A stretch of 64,000 bases of DNA from Commensalibacter intestini A911. GTDB taxonomy: Bacteria > Pseudomonadota > Alphaproteobacteria > Acetobacterales > Acetobacteraceae. The position numbers were made by a program, and so were the translations under genes. Location of the stretch: the NCBI RefSeq assembly GCF_000231445.1, contig NZ_AGFR01000007.1, positions 186,001 through 250,000 on the forward strand, read 5' to 3'. This document shows positions 45,839-55,700 of the stretch, piece after piece. The first letter of the stretch is position 1, and every line of letters begins with the position of its first letter. The notes under the pieces are model-generated. The model saw nothing but the letters and a program-made list of their open reading frames with translations. It searched no databases and was not told the DNA's origin.

Positions 45839-46972
45839 ATGACCGAACCAAAATTCCACTGGACTAAACAAGCTCAACATCATAATGCCCGTGCTGGAAC
45901 TTTACATACAGCACATGGCGATGTGCAAACACCAACGTTTATGCCAGTTGGCACAGCTGGAACCGTCAAAGCAATGACGATGGATGCAGTACGTTCAACG
46001 GGTGCTGGGATTGTATTAGGAAACACCTATCACCTCATGTTACGTCCTGGTGCAGAGCTCGTGCATGAATTGGGTGGATTGCATAAATTTATGGATTGGT
46101 CTGGCCCTATTTTAACGGACTCAGGTGGATTTCAAGTCATGTCTTTGGGCGATCTCCGTAAACTTGATGAAGATGGTGTGACGTTTAGATCTCATATTGA
46201 TGGCTCTGCACACCGATTAACGCCTGAAAGTTCTACAGATATTCAGTATCTACTTGATGCTACGATTACTATGTGTTTTGATGAGTGCCCTGCTCTACCT
46301 GCCTCTTATGAAACCATTAAAAAGTCGATGCAATTATCGATGCGTTGGGCAGAGCGTTCTCGCAATCAATTTAAAAATCGTCCTGGTTATGCTCAATTTG
46401 GCATTGTGCAAGGTGGCATTGAGCCTGACCTACGTGCGGAAAGTGTCGAAGCATTAACCAATATTGGATTTGAAGGTTATGCTGTGGGTGGATTGGCTGT
46501 AGGAGAGCCTCAAGAACAAATGTTCTCTACCCTTGATTTTACCACACCGTTAATGCCAACCGATAAGCCTCGTTATTTAATGGGTGTTGGAACCCCTGAC
46601 GATATGTTAGGCGCCATTGAACGAGGCATTGATATGTTTGACTGTGTCATGCCGACCCGTGCAGGACGTACAGCACGTGCTTATACCAGTCGAGGCACGT
46701 TAAATATGAAGAATGCTTGTCATATTCATGATCCTCGTCCTATTGATCCAGAATGTGATTGCCCTGCTTGTTCAAAACATAGTCGTGCCTATCTAACGCA
46801 TTTATTCCGCAGCAAAGAGATTTTAGCAGCAATGCTATTAACATGGCATAATATTGCTTATTACCAACGCTTAATGCGTATTATCCGTCAAGCGATTGTG
46901 GATGATAATTTAACAGAAGTCGCAGCAACCCTTCGTGCCAATTGGCAAAAAAGGCGATTGGTCTGTGGATGA
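45839..46972 (+). CDS. tgt: tRNA-guanine transglycosylase
   Basis: A 377-residue enzyme that swaps guanine-34 of certain tRNAs for preQ1. Signature: [40 protein letters not shown], the nucleophile Asp region [17 protein letters not shown], and zinc ligands [16 protein letters not shown] with the last His in TWHNIAYY. Length is normal. Together with queA it is the queuosine pathway part in this window. It stands alone with its own terminator. Confidence 0.97.
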   Translation: MTEPKFHWTKQAQHHNARAGTLHTAHGDVQTPTFMPVGTAGTVKAMTMDAVRSTGAGIVLGNTYHLMLRPGAELVHELGGLHKFMDWSGPILTDSGGFQVMSLGDLRKLDEDGVTFRSHIDGSAHRLTPESSTDIQYLLDATITMCFDECPALPASYETIKKSMQLSMRWAERSRNQFKNRPGYAQFGIVQGGIEPDLRAESVEALTNIGFEGYAVGGLAVGEPQEQMFSTLDFTTPLMPTDKPRYLMGVGTPDDMLGAIERGIDMFDCVMPTRAGRTARAYTSRGTLNMKNACHIHDPRPIDPECDCPACSKHSRAYLTHLFRSKEILAAMLLTWHNIAYYQRLMRIIRQAIVDDNLTEVAATLRANWQKRRLVCG

Positions 46973-47003
46973 ATGGAATTAATCTATTTTATCATATGCT
47001 AGC

Positions 47004-47047
47004 AAAAAAGGAGTCTTTATCGTTAATCAGATAAAGATTCCTTTTTT
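47004..47047 (+). terminator. Terminator of tgt
   Basis: Fourteen-base arms with one mismatch (47008-47021 and 47030-47043), 8-base loop, then a run of T residues. Confidence 0.9.
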
Positions 47048-48054
47048 ATTTCTATCACTTTTATCTAAGAATATTCATTACATCACAAATACTTATAAAA
47101 TAAATAATCACTCTCACTAAAGTTTAAAATTATTTTGATATTAAGATAATTAATTCCTTGTAAAATGATTGTAAATAATTTCATCCCCGATATAATTTAA
47201 TCTATTTCATAAATCATCTCATTGATATTACGAAATTAGGAGCAGTCATGGCTGATTATTCTATAACTTCTGGAGAACGAGTAAGCTCCACTACAATTTC
47301 ATCTCAAACAGTTACCGTAACAAATAACGGATCTGCTTGGCTTACTACTGTTCTTGATGGAGGCATTCTCAACGTTGAAAATAATGGATACACAAACGTA
47401 CAATATATCCGCTCTGGTGGAATAGTAAACATCAATAGCAACGGTTCTGCGTATGGTAATTATACGTCTGATCATGCTTCTGTTTGTGTAAATAGTGGAG
47501 GATTAGCTTTAGGAAATTATATAAGCTCTGGTGGAAGCATAGATATTCATAATGGAGGCCAAACAAGCATTACTGCTATTTACAATGGTGGTATAATGAA
47601 TATAGATAATGGCGCAAGCGCTATAACAAACGGTATCTATCTGGTGGCATAATAAATGTTAATGATGGTGGTTCTATAAAGGACACCTCGATTTACAGCA
47701 CTGCTTCCATGAATGTCTATAGCGGAGCAATTGCTTCTTATACAACATTACGAGAAGGCGCAATTTTAAATCTATATAGTGGTGCTTCTGCTATTCTCAC
47801 CTCTACTTATTCAGGAGGGACAATCAATGTCAATAGTGGTGCAGTTGCTAGTAACACAGTTATGAGTTATGGCGGTGTAATCAACGTTAACAATAACGCT
47901 TTCATTTATAATACACGCATAAATCAAGGTGGTACAATCAATATTAATAGTGGTGCCCTTGCCAATAGCACATTTATAATAAGTGGCGGTGGCCTTATAA
48001 ACGTTAATAATGGTGGTATAGCCAATAACAACTTTCTCTCACAAGGATCACTAG

Positions 48055-49845
48055 TTGTTAACAGCGATGCCACAGCAAACCATACTTACTTATATAGCTA
48101 AGGGTGCTACGCTCATTGTTAATAATTCTGCTTATACGTTTGATAATACCGCTGTAAACGGCGCTAACATTAGCATTACAAGCGGTGGCTCTGCAAACTA
48201 TCAATATATTCTATCTGGTGGTAATGCAAGCATCCTTGATGGTGGATCAACAACTAATAATTTTATTTATAATTCCGGTACAATGGCAGTCAGTGGCGGC
48301 CTTGCTAATAATAATTATATATCTCGTGGAACATTAAAAGTTTATAGCTCAGGTGTAGCAAACACTAATTATTTATATGTATCTGGTTATTTAATCGTAT
48401 CAGACGGGGGCTATGCAAAAAATAACTCAACAATCAATGAAGCTAGAATTCTCGTCTATTCTGGTGGTTTTGTAGAAAATAACCATATTGATACAGGCGC
48501 TTTATTTGTTTATCAAGGATCTGCCAAGAATAATTATATTAGTGCTAATGGTAATTTAAACATAAGCAATGGTGGTATTGCGGAAAACAACTATATTTAT
48601 GCCAATGGTGCACTAAATATTTATAGTAACGCAGTTCTCAGTAACACATATATCGCTGCCAATGCTTCATTAACTTTAAATAGTAATGCAAATTGGGGAG
48701 CGGATGATTTTTCATCTATTACCATCAATTCTAACGCACAAGTTATTGTAAAAAATGGTGGTATTGTACACGACCTCATTTTATCAGCAAACCAACCTAA
48801 TCTAACTATCGCTGCTGGTGGATCTGCATCTAATATTCTGATTAATGGTGGAACACTATGTGATAACTCTGCTAACAGTATGAAAAATATTACATTTGGA
48901 GATAATGGTGGCACACTTATCTTAAATAATGTCAGTTACGGATTAACACAAAGTTCGCTTTTACAATATAATTTTAATAGTAATGCAATTTTAAGCCTTG
49001 GAAGTGGCACAATATTAGACAGCACAATATTATCAACAGGTACTTTAATTGTAGGTGCAAATGCAACCTCATTAAAAAATATTATTAATGGTGCCACTTT
49101 AAGTGTTAATTATAGTAGTGCATGGAGCTCTGCAAAACCAAACCTGTATGGTACTTTCTTTGGAAGTAATGGTGGAACTCTTATTATAAACCAAGGAAAT
49201 ATAAACGCTGGAGATTTACTACAACTTAACGCATTAACTTCAAACGTTAATATATCTCTTGCTAGTAGTACAACGTTCCGTGACACTACAATTACATCAC
49301 AAAAAATCGTAGGAAATAATACCAGTTTTTATAATTTAATTATTAACTCTGGTACAACTTTAAATATGTCCAGTAGTTATGGATCTAACTTGACAGTTAA
49401 CTCTGGTGCCACAATGACAATGTTTGATACTAGTGGTTACATATTAAATATTGGCTCCGGTGCAAATCTAAATATATCTAATAGTGATTTAAGTAACATT
49501 ACCATCAGTTCTGGTGTAAACCTAAATATATCTAACAGTTACGTCGATCATATCACGATTAATTCTGGTGTAAATATTAATGCATCCGAACTTTCGATCT
49601 ATAACTTTTCGATTAGCTCTGGAGTAGATTTAAAATTATACGGCGGTAATGCAGGTAGCTTTACAATTAATACCAGCGGAAAAATGGATGCATATGCTAC
49701 TTATACAAGCAATTTTACAATTAGTTCCAATGCTACCCTAAACCTATATAATGGGACCATTAGCAATGTTATTATAAATAACGGCTCTCTAAACACTTTT
49801 TTGATCATACAAGTAGTGGCTACACACCTTCTATTGCCTCCATAA
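48055..49845 (+). CDS. Central repeat segment of the giant Hint protein
   Basis: The longest unbroken piece of the repeat body, 596 codons from its nominal ATG, in the same frame as the 47248 start. Sense begins at about 48104 (AKGATLIVNNSAYTFD). Repeat theme SGG-NNNYI then -VNSGA- is seen about 25 times. It ends artificially at 49845 after the T6 tract, with the last 20 or so residues out of frame. Not an independent gene in my view. Confidence 0.6.
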   Translation: MLTAMPQQTILTYIAKGATLIVNNSAYTFDNTAVNGANISITSGGSANYQYILSGGNASILDGGSTTNNFIYNSGTMAVSGGLANNNYISRGTLKVYSSGVANTNYLYVSGYLIVSDGGYAKNNSTINEARILVYSGGFVENNHIDTGALFVYQGSAKNNYISANGNLNISNGGIAENNYIYANGALNIYSNAVLSNTYIAANASLTLNSNANWGADDFSSITINSNAQVIVKNGGIVHDLILSANQPNLTIAAGGSASNILINGGTLCDNSANSMKNITFGDNGGTLILNNVSYGLTQSSLLQYNFNSNAILSLGSGTILDSTILSTGTLIVGANATSLKNIINGATLSVNYSSAWSSAKPNLYGTFFGSNGGTLIINQGNINAGDLLQLNALTSNVNISLASSTTFRDTTITSQKIVGNNTSFYNLIINSGTTLNMSSSYGSNLTVNSGATMTMFDTSGYILNIGSGANLNISNSDLSNITISSGVNLNISNSYVDHITINSGVNINASELSIYNFSISSGVDLKLYGGNAGSFTINTSGKMDAYATYTSNFTISSNATLNLYNGTISNVIINNGSLNTFLIIQVVATHLLLPP

Positions 49846-49895
49846 CCATTAATTCTGGAGGCAACGTAAATACCGTCAGCTCTTATATCTCAAAT

Positions 49896-51989
49896 ATGGT
49901 TCTAAATAGTGGAAACGTCAGTACACTTGAAGGAAATATAACTAACGCTATCATTAATTCGAATAATACTCTTTATGCAAGCAATACAACACTTAATAGT
50001 GTAATAATCAACTCCAATGCAAACATTAGTCTAACAAATATCAAAAATATATATCATGCTAACAGTGAATATATAACCATTAACAACGGTGGCACTTTGG
50101 ATGTTATTAATGCTGATAATGCTATTAACCCTTTAATTATCAGTAATGTTATTAACTCTGGCGGTATATTTAACATTTCGAACTATAATTATAACGTCAC
50201 CCCTATTATCTATAGTACGTTTATTAGTAATGGTGGTGTGTTTAATGCCAATAACACTTATATTTCAGATACTATTATCCTTTCTGGTGGAATATTAAAC
50301 CTAAATAGTGGCCTCACTGTCAGTACAACTGTTAATTCAGGCGCGACTTTAAATATCTCTAATAATGGTAGTGCATATATGACGTTTGTTAGCTCTGGTG
50401 CTATTATGAATGTTGTTTCTGGAGGTGTCATCGACCAAACAACAATCGTTCCAGAGGGTAGCTTATCGATTGGGTATCACGGCGTATTATTAAATGCGAC
50501 TATTAATTCTAATGCCAGTGTTATTATTAGCAGTGGAGGAACTTTATCTGGAATTGTCACCTTAGAACAAGGTGGATATATCTACATTAACACATCAACT
50601 GGTGGTATTATTAATCTATTAAATAGTACCAGTATTCCCACGATGAGAAGCTATGAGGATCTTTCCTCTAATAGCAACGATATGGCAAAAATCGTCATTT
50701 CAGGAACAGGTAGTGCGACAACTGTTATTTCAGGATTTACCGGAACAAATCCAGATGATTCCAATACCATTACCTTGAAAAATATCAATAAAGATGATGT
50801 TACTCAAGTAACTTATCCAGATGCAGACCATGTTACTTTTACCTTAAATAATGGCTCTACCATTACTCTAAATGTTGTTGGTATTGGAAATTATGGATAT
50901 GAACTCGCCTCTGATCCAGATGGAAATCTTATCTTCGAAGTATGCTTCCTAGCGGGAACAATGATTGAAACCCCTGATGGTTTATGTGCTGTAGAAAATA
51001 TTACAATCGGGGATTTAGTCATGACTTATGATCCTCAAACTCAGAAAAAAATAGCACGTCCTATCACTTGGGTTGGACATAAAAATAAAACCGTCAATAC
51101 TAACCTTACAAAAGATGACGCCGGATATCCTGTTCGCGTTCTAAAAAATGCTTTGGCTGATAATATTCCCAATAAAGATTTACTCATTACTTCTGAACAT
51201 TGTTTATTCTTTGATGGTAAATTCATACCTGTTAGAATGCTCGTCAATGGGTATTCTATCTTCTATGATACAACCATTAAAAATTATGACTATTATCATA
51301 TTGAAACACAAAAACATTCCATCATTATCGCTGATGGAACACTCACAGAAAGCTATCTCGATACCGGCAATCGCCATGTATTCAATATAGATCAAAAAAT
51401 TATTCAAGTTTATTTAAATAAAGTAAAGAGTTGGAATGATGCTGCTGCTCCTTTAACCGTCTCAAAAGAATGCGTGGAGCCTATTTATCAAAATATTGTG
51501 AGACGTATTCAATGTCATACTTTAAAAAATCAGAATGATGATTTGGAAATTACAAAGGATGATGATTTACACCTCATCACCAATCAAGGAATAGTTATTA
51601 CCAAAAAAACAATCTCTGCTGATAAAAAAGTAACCTTTACCATACCTGCAACGACCACTGGTGTCTGGATCATATCTAGATCAAGTCGGCCTTGTGATGT
51701 CATTGGTTCTTTTATCGATGATCGTCGTTATTTAGGCGTCTTAGTAGGTGAGGTTCAATTAAATTATGGTACACAAAGCCATAATATTAACACACACCTC
51801 ACAGAAATATCATTATCTGGATGGGATATACAAGAAACCGTTCCATGCCGTTGGACAAATGGTAAAGCATTCTTACCTATATGTAAGACGCCACACTCCA
51901 AACTTAAACAAAAAACATTAACGTTACAGATCCTATCAGATCACTCTTATATTATAAACCAAAAACAACTGATCAAAAAGAACGCCTAA
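49896..51989 (+). CDS. C-terminal repeat and Hint segment of the giant protein
   Basis: A 697-codon frame, sense from about 49803 (FDHTSSGYTPS) but opened at an in-frame ATG at 49896. The last AIDA-like repeats lead through TLSGIVTLEQGGYIYINTST to the Hint module (residues from about 350): VCFLAGTMIETPDGLCAVEN, IGDLVMTYDPQTQ, LLITSEHCLFFDG and SYLDTGNRHVF. The tail then has SRSSRPCDVIGSFIDDRRY and PCRWTNGKAFLPI. It has no ribosome site of its own. A terminator follows (51999-52044). Confidence 0.75.
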   Translation: MVLNSGNVSTLEGNITNAIINSNNTLYASNTTLNSVIINSNANISLTNIKNIYHANSEYITINNGGTLDVINADNAINPLIISNVINSGGIFNISNYNYNVTPIIYSTFISNGGVFNANNTYISDTIILSGGILNLNSGLTVSTTVNSGATLNISNNGSAYMTFVSSGAIMNVVSGGVIDQTTIVPEGSLSIGYHGVLLNATINSNASVIISSGGTLSGIVTLEQGGYIYINTSTGGIINLLNSTSIPTMRSYEDLSSNSNDMAKIVISGTGSATTVISGFTGTNPDDSNTITLKNINKDDVTQVTYPDADHVTFTLNNGSTITLNVVGIGNYGYELASDPDGNLIFEVCFLAGTMIETPDGLCAVENITIGDLVMTYDPQTQKKIARPITWVGHKNKTVNTNLTKDDAGYPVRVLKNALADNIPNKDLLITSEHCLFFDGKFIPVRMLVNGYSIFYDTTIKNYDYYHIETQKHSIIIADGTLTESYLDTGNRHVFNIDQKIIQVYLNKVKSWNDAAAPLTVSKECVEPIYQNIVRRIQCHTLKNQNDDLEITKDDDLHLITNQGIVITKKTISADKKVTFTIPATTTGVWIISRSSRPCDVIGSFIDDRRYLGVLVGEVQLNYGTQSHNINTHLTEISLSGWDIQETVPCRWTNGKAFLPICKTPHSKLKQKTLTLQILSDHSYIINQKQLIKKNA

Positions 51990-51998
51990 TCTTTATTT

Positions 51999-52044
51999 AA
52001 TAATGTTATATCTATGGAAATACTCTCGTAAATATAACATTATT
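51999..52044 (+). terminator. Terminator after the giant Hint gene
   Basis: Perfect 13-base AT-rich arms (51999-52011 and 52032-52044) with a 20-base loop and Ts in and after the second arm. Confidence 0.65.
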
Positions 52045-52078
52045 TTCTTAATTAACTTTAATTTATCCCTATACTCTA

Positions 52079-52879
52079 CTACTTAAAAAATACCGTTTTA
52101 GAAAACATATTTAAAATAGAGTGATTAAAAACAGCTTCGTTTTTATAATAAGAATTAGGATGAAAATGAACATGCATATTGAGTAGTGATCCCAAAATCG
52201 CAATATGCAAACGATCTGTATTTACTGTTTTATATTCTTGTAAAAAACTAATTAAAGAACGCGTTGAATTTCTAGCTAAACAAATATTATCCCAGTAATT
52301 CCCATTCCATGTCAGGGAAATATCATGATTATCTTCGTGATATTTTTTATCCCTTGACTCATTATCGGTTCTAAAACAATTTACAGCATCTTTAAAAGGA
52401 ACAGTCTTCTCAAGATATTTCTCTACATTAAGATCAAACGCCATGTCATGCGTTAACAAAACATCAACATCAGGCTTATATCCCATTGCTATAATTTTTT
52501 GATAACTCGTTTGTTCTCTACAGCAAATAATAAGCCTATCTGTATAACGTGTAAAAAAATCCTCATACCCATTAATTGTGGATGGAAACAAAATAACTTT
52601 AACAAATTGCCCCTCATATTGTTCTAAAAAGTCTCTGCTTTCTCTATATAACCCCTCAATTAAATTACCACCACCACCAAAACATAAAAGATGCTCATCT
52701 GGATTATATGCTTCTGTTTCTTTCCAAATTGAAAAAGACAATTCATTTTGCTCAAAAAAATCATAAGTTGCCGCAGCAATGACACCATCTACAGCATTTC
52801 CAGGATTAGCTTTATAAATAATTTTATATTTATCTTTATACTGAGCAATTACATTCAGTAAATTTACATTACATGCCAT
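52079..52879 (-). CDS. Polysaccharide pyruvyltransferase-like protein
   Basis: A 266-residue protein with hallmarks of the pyruvyltransferase family: YKANPGNAVDGVIAAATYD near the start, LLCFGGGGNLIEG, VKVILFPSTINGY, LIICCREQTSYQKI, and TDRLHIAILGSLLN with the basic RLH turn. Such enzymes add pyruvate ketals to surface sugars. It reads divergently from the two-domain glycosyltransferase (52.9-55.6 kb), which suggests that they work on one surface glycan. The family call comes from motif order. Confidence 0.8.
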   Translation of the reverse strand: MACNVNLLNVIAQYKDKYKIIYKANPGNAVDGVIAAATYDFFEQNELSFSIWKETEAYNPDEHLLCFGGGGNLIEGLYRESRDFLEQYEGQFVKVILFPSTINGYEDFFTRYTDRLIICCREQTSYQKIIAMGYKPDVDVLLTHDMAFDLNVEKYLEKTVPFKDAVNCFRTDNESRDKKYHEDNHDISLTWNGNYWDNICLARNSTRSLISFLQEYKTVNTDRLHIAILGSLLNMHVHFHPNSYYKNEAVFNHSILNMFSKTVFFK

Positions 52880-53066
52880 ATCCTAAAAACCTTTCCAAAA
52901 AATTGAAGATTACAACTTATTGTCTATATCATTTGTTTACAAATATATGGTTTTATTTAAGCACATTTTAAGCTATTTTAATAAAAAAGATGAAATGACT
53001 TCACTTTCAAATTATTTTATCTTAAATACCCTTTTCTTTTATCTTACCATAAGAGCTGAATTCACG

Positions 53067-55607
53067 ATGAACACCATATTAATTGTTACCCCTGATATCG
53101 AAGGCCCCATTCGTAACGGTGGTATTGGCACCGCATTTACTTCTTTATCAAATGTAATTGCCTCTACAGGCCATCAAATAGATGTTCTATACACAACTCC
53201 CATTTCAGAAGTTGAAGGTAAGCCAATAGAATATTGGGAAAAAATCTACAAAAATCATAATATCAACTTAATTCCACTACCTTTCCCAGAAGAATTAACC
53301 TTTACTAGCCCTTATTTCAGAAATAAAAGCTATCTTATTTATCATTGGTTAAAAGAACATAATCAATATCAAACGATTATCGGATGTGAATGGCAAGCAA
53401 ACCTGTATTATACGTTATTAGCCAAAAAACAGGGGCTGAATTTTTTAAATACTAGATTTATTATTAATACCCATAGTTCAACTTTATGGGCAGATGAAGG
53501 GAACTATCAACTTCCGTATGGGCAAGATAATATCGAACTCTATTTCATGGAACAAAAAACCGTAGAAATGGCAGATGAAGTTATTAGTCCATCTCAATAT
53601 TTATTAGACTGGATGTCTAGCAAAAAATGGAAACTACCTAATAAAACGCAAGTCATTTTAAACTGTGAACCATTCCCATTAAAAGAACCTGAAAAAAAAG
53701 AAAAAACCACTACTAAATTATTTGATAAAAATGAAGAACTAGAAAAAATAGATAGCGATAAAATTAAACTCGTTTTTTTTGGTCGCTTAGAAACCAGAAA
53801 AGGTTTAGATATTTTTCTAAAATCACTAGAACTATTAACTTTTGAACAATTTCAGGCAATTTCTAAAATTACGTTCTTAGGAAAAAATGTTTCTATCCAC
53901 GGTGTAGATTCCTCTATTTATATTCAAAATAAAATTATAAGTATAGAAGAACAAATCCTTAAGAATATTACACCTGAACAACTCAAGGTTTTTCAAGAGA
54001 CACAAAGAAGTGAAAATTTATCTAAAAATATAGACACAAAAAAAACTAATAATAAAAAAATTAAGCTTAACCTTGATAAAAAAATTAATATTTTAACAAA
54101 TTATAATCGTTTACAAGCTCATGAATATATCAAACATAAAAACGTTCTAGTTGTTATTCCCTCTCTTGTTGAAAACTCTCCTTATACAGTTTACGAATGC
54201 TTATTAAATAATATTAATTTTATTGCCTCTGATATTGGTGGTATTCCAGAGCTAATCAAAGTAGAACAACGCAAACACATCCTATTTAAACTAACCCCTG
54301 TCGAGCTATATAAATCTTTTTCTTATAGAATAAATAATCTACAAATCAAAGCTGAACTTAGCCACAATTTAAAAGACATCCATCAACAGTGGCTTGTTGA
54401 AATTAATAAACCCACTATTACAGTTTCTCCAAAAGACATCCCTTCAGGAAAACCAAAAGTTAGTGTTTGCTTAACCCATCATGATCGCCATACATTATTA
54501 CAACAGGCGATTACATCTTTACAAAATCAAACTTATGATAATTTTGAGGTTATTCTAATTGATGATGGTAGCACAGATAAACAAACACACCGTTACTTAG
54601 ATATCATTCAGCCATTTTTCAATGAAAGAGGTTGGAAAATCATAAAAAGCACAAACAACTATCTTGGTGCAGCACGTAACCTTGCCGCAAAATATGCTGA
54701 AGGTGAGTATTTACTTTTTATGGATGATGACAATGTTGCTAAGCCACATGAAATTAGCACTTTTGTCAAAGCAGCTTTATATTCTAAAGCAGATATCCTA
54801 ACCACCCCTAGTGAAGTTATTGATAGTAAAAAATATCCTTCTAATTTAAAAGAAAAAACCACTTATTGGTTACCAATGGGCGGAGATTTAAATACAGGAA
54901 GTTTCCAAAACTGCTTTGGAGATGCCAATGCGTTTATCAAAAAAAGCGTTTTTGATGCTTTAGGTGGCTTTACAGAAGATTACGGTATAGGACATGAAGA
55001 TTGGGAGTTCTTTGCTAAAGCTGTTTCTAGTGGATATATATTAAACGTTGTTCCTGAATCTTTGTTTTATTATCGTGTATTAAATACAGGAATGTTCCTT
55101 AGCGGAAATAGTGCTAGAAATCTTTTCCGTAGTTATCGTCCTTTTATGGATCCAGAAGGCAAAACTCCATATGCGCTAGGCTTAATTCCTGCATTATATG
55201 ATAAAATTCATTATTTAGAAAGCGAACTCAATCATTGTAAAGGTCATTCTCATTATAATGAAATTTACGCTATTAAAGATCAGTTAAATTATTTATTCTC
55301 ACAACAGCAAGACGGATGGGCTAATGATCGCTTCAATGTCTTAAATGAAAAACTTGACGCACTGACCTCTCAACAGCAAGGCGGCTGGGCACATGATCGC
55401 TTCAATGTCTTAAATGAAAAACTTGAAAAGTTGACCTCCCAAGACAACTGGATTAATCATCAATTTCATTCTTTAAGCAGTAAGATAGAAATACTTATTT
55501 CTGAACAACAAAATATATTAAATGATAAAATGGAAAAAATCACAATAAACACCCGACCTTTATGGCGAAAAATAGCTCATAGAATTAAATATTACTTAAA
55601 AAGATAA
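53067..55607 (+). CDS. Two-headed GT4-GT2 glycosyltransferase
   Basis: An open frame from 52920 gives 895 residues, but the first 49 are hydrophobic and unlike the family; the ATG at 53067 (MNTILIVTPDIEGPIRNGG) is the natural GT-B start, giving 846 residues. Residues about 1-450 are GT4: GGIGTAFTSLSNVIA, FFGRLETRKGLDIFLKSLEL, and SLVENSPYTVYECLLNNINF (the E-x7-E-type site). Residues about 465-720 are GT2: KVSVCLTHHDRHTLLQQAI, LIDDGSTD, YLLFMDDDNVA (DDD metal site). The C-terminal 100 residues hold three coiled-coil-like repeats (DRFNVLNEKLDALTSQQQ). It follows the pyruvyltransferase-like gene divergently. Acceptor unknown. Confidence 0.85.
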   Translation: MNTILIVTPDIEGPIRNGGIGTAFTSLSNVIASTGHQIDVLYTTPISEVEGKPIEYWEKIYKNHNINLIPLPFPEELTFTSPYFRNKSYLIYHWLKEHNQYQTIIGCEWQANLYYTLLAKKQGLNFLNTRFIINTHSSTLWADEGNYQLPYGQDNIELYFMEQKTVEMADEVISPSQYLLDWMSSKKWKLPNKTQVILNCEPFPLKEPEKKEKTTTKLFDKNEELEKIDSDKIKLVFFGRLETRKGLDIFLKSLELLTFEQFQAISKITFLGKNVSIHGVDSSIYIQNKIISIEEQILKNITPEQLKVFQETQRSENLSKNIDTKKTNNKKIKLNLDKKINILTNYNRLQAHEYIKHKNVLVVIPSLVENSPYTVYECLLNNINFIASDIGGIPELIKVEQRKHILFKLTPVELYKSFSYRINNLQIKAELSHNLKDIHQQWLVEINKPTITVSPKDIPSGKPKVSVCLTHHDRHTLLQQAITSLQNQTYDNFEVILIDDGSTDKQTHRYLDIIQPFFNERGWKIIKSTNNYLGAARNLAAKYAEGEYLLFMDDDNVAKPHEISTFVKAALYSKADILTTPSEVIDSKKYPSNLKEKTTYWLPMGGDLNTGSFQNCFGDANAFIKKSVFDALGGFTEDYGIGHEDWEFFAKAVSSGYILNVVPESLFYYRVLNTGMFLSGNSARNLFRSYRPFMDPEGKTPYALGLIPALYDKIHYLESELNHCKGHSHYNEIYAIKDQLNYLFSQQQDGWANDRFNVLNEKLDALTSQQQGGWAHDRFNVLNEKLEKLTSQDNWINHQFHSLSSKIEILISEQQNILNDKMEKITINTRPLWRKIAHRIKYYLKR

Positions 55608-55610
55608 TAT

Positions 55611-55652
55611 TAATTAGGGTATTGAAATGGTAATATTTCAATACCCTAATTA
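55611..55652. terminator. Strong bidirectional hairpin
   Basis: A perfect 18-base inverted repeat (55611-55628 and 55635-55652) with a 6-base loop between convergent genes. The flanks are A/T-rich, so it can end both transcripts. Confidence 0.8.
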
Positions 55653-55700
55653 AAATAACTATTGTAGATAGATCGTTACTAATCCTAGGAACAATTAATC

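Larger units (their letters stand above)
47248..51989 (+). pseudogene. Giant AIDA-like repeat/Hint surface protein, three frameshifts
   Basis: Start ATG 47248 has a good AGGAG site. Read across the breaks it would be about 1580 residues. The body is made of dozens of degenerate Gly-Gly repeats of about 20 residues (INVNSGGAVASNT-type), resembling AIDA-like adhesin repeats and predicted to form a beta-helix. No signal peptide or beta-barrel is seen. The frame is lost three times: a missing base near 47641 (after NGIY), an extra T near 48102 (after TYLYS), and a run of six Ts at 49797-49802 where seven would keep frame. The C-terminus is an intact Hint domain (Cys codon 50943-50945; CFLAGTMIETPDG; TSEHCLFFDG) and shared tail. 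Pseudogene, switching gene or assembly errors are all possible. Confidence 0.8.

Noticed and set aside
48621-48914. Minus-strand frame in the adhesin repeats
   Set aside because: An antisense shadow of Gly/Asn/Ser-rich repeats, which avoid stop codons on the other strand.
20735-51989. Inteins in the three Hint proteins
   Set aside because: There is no C-terminal His-Asn with a following Cys, Ser or Thr and no extein continuing a known host protein. The module is C-terminal.
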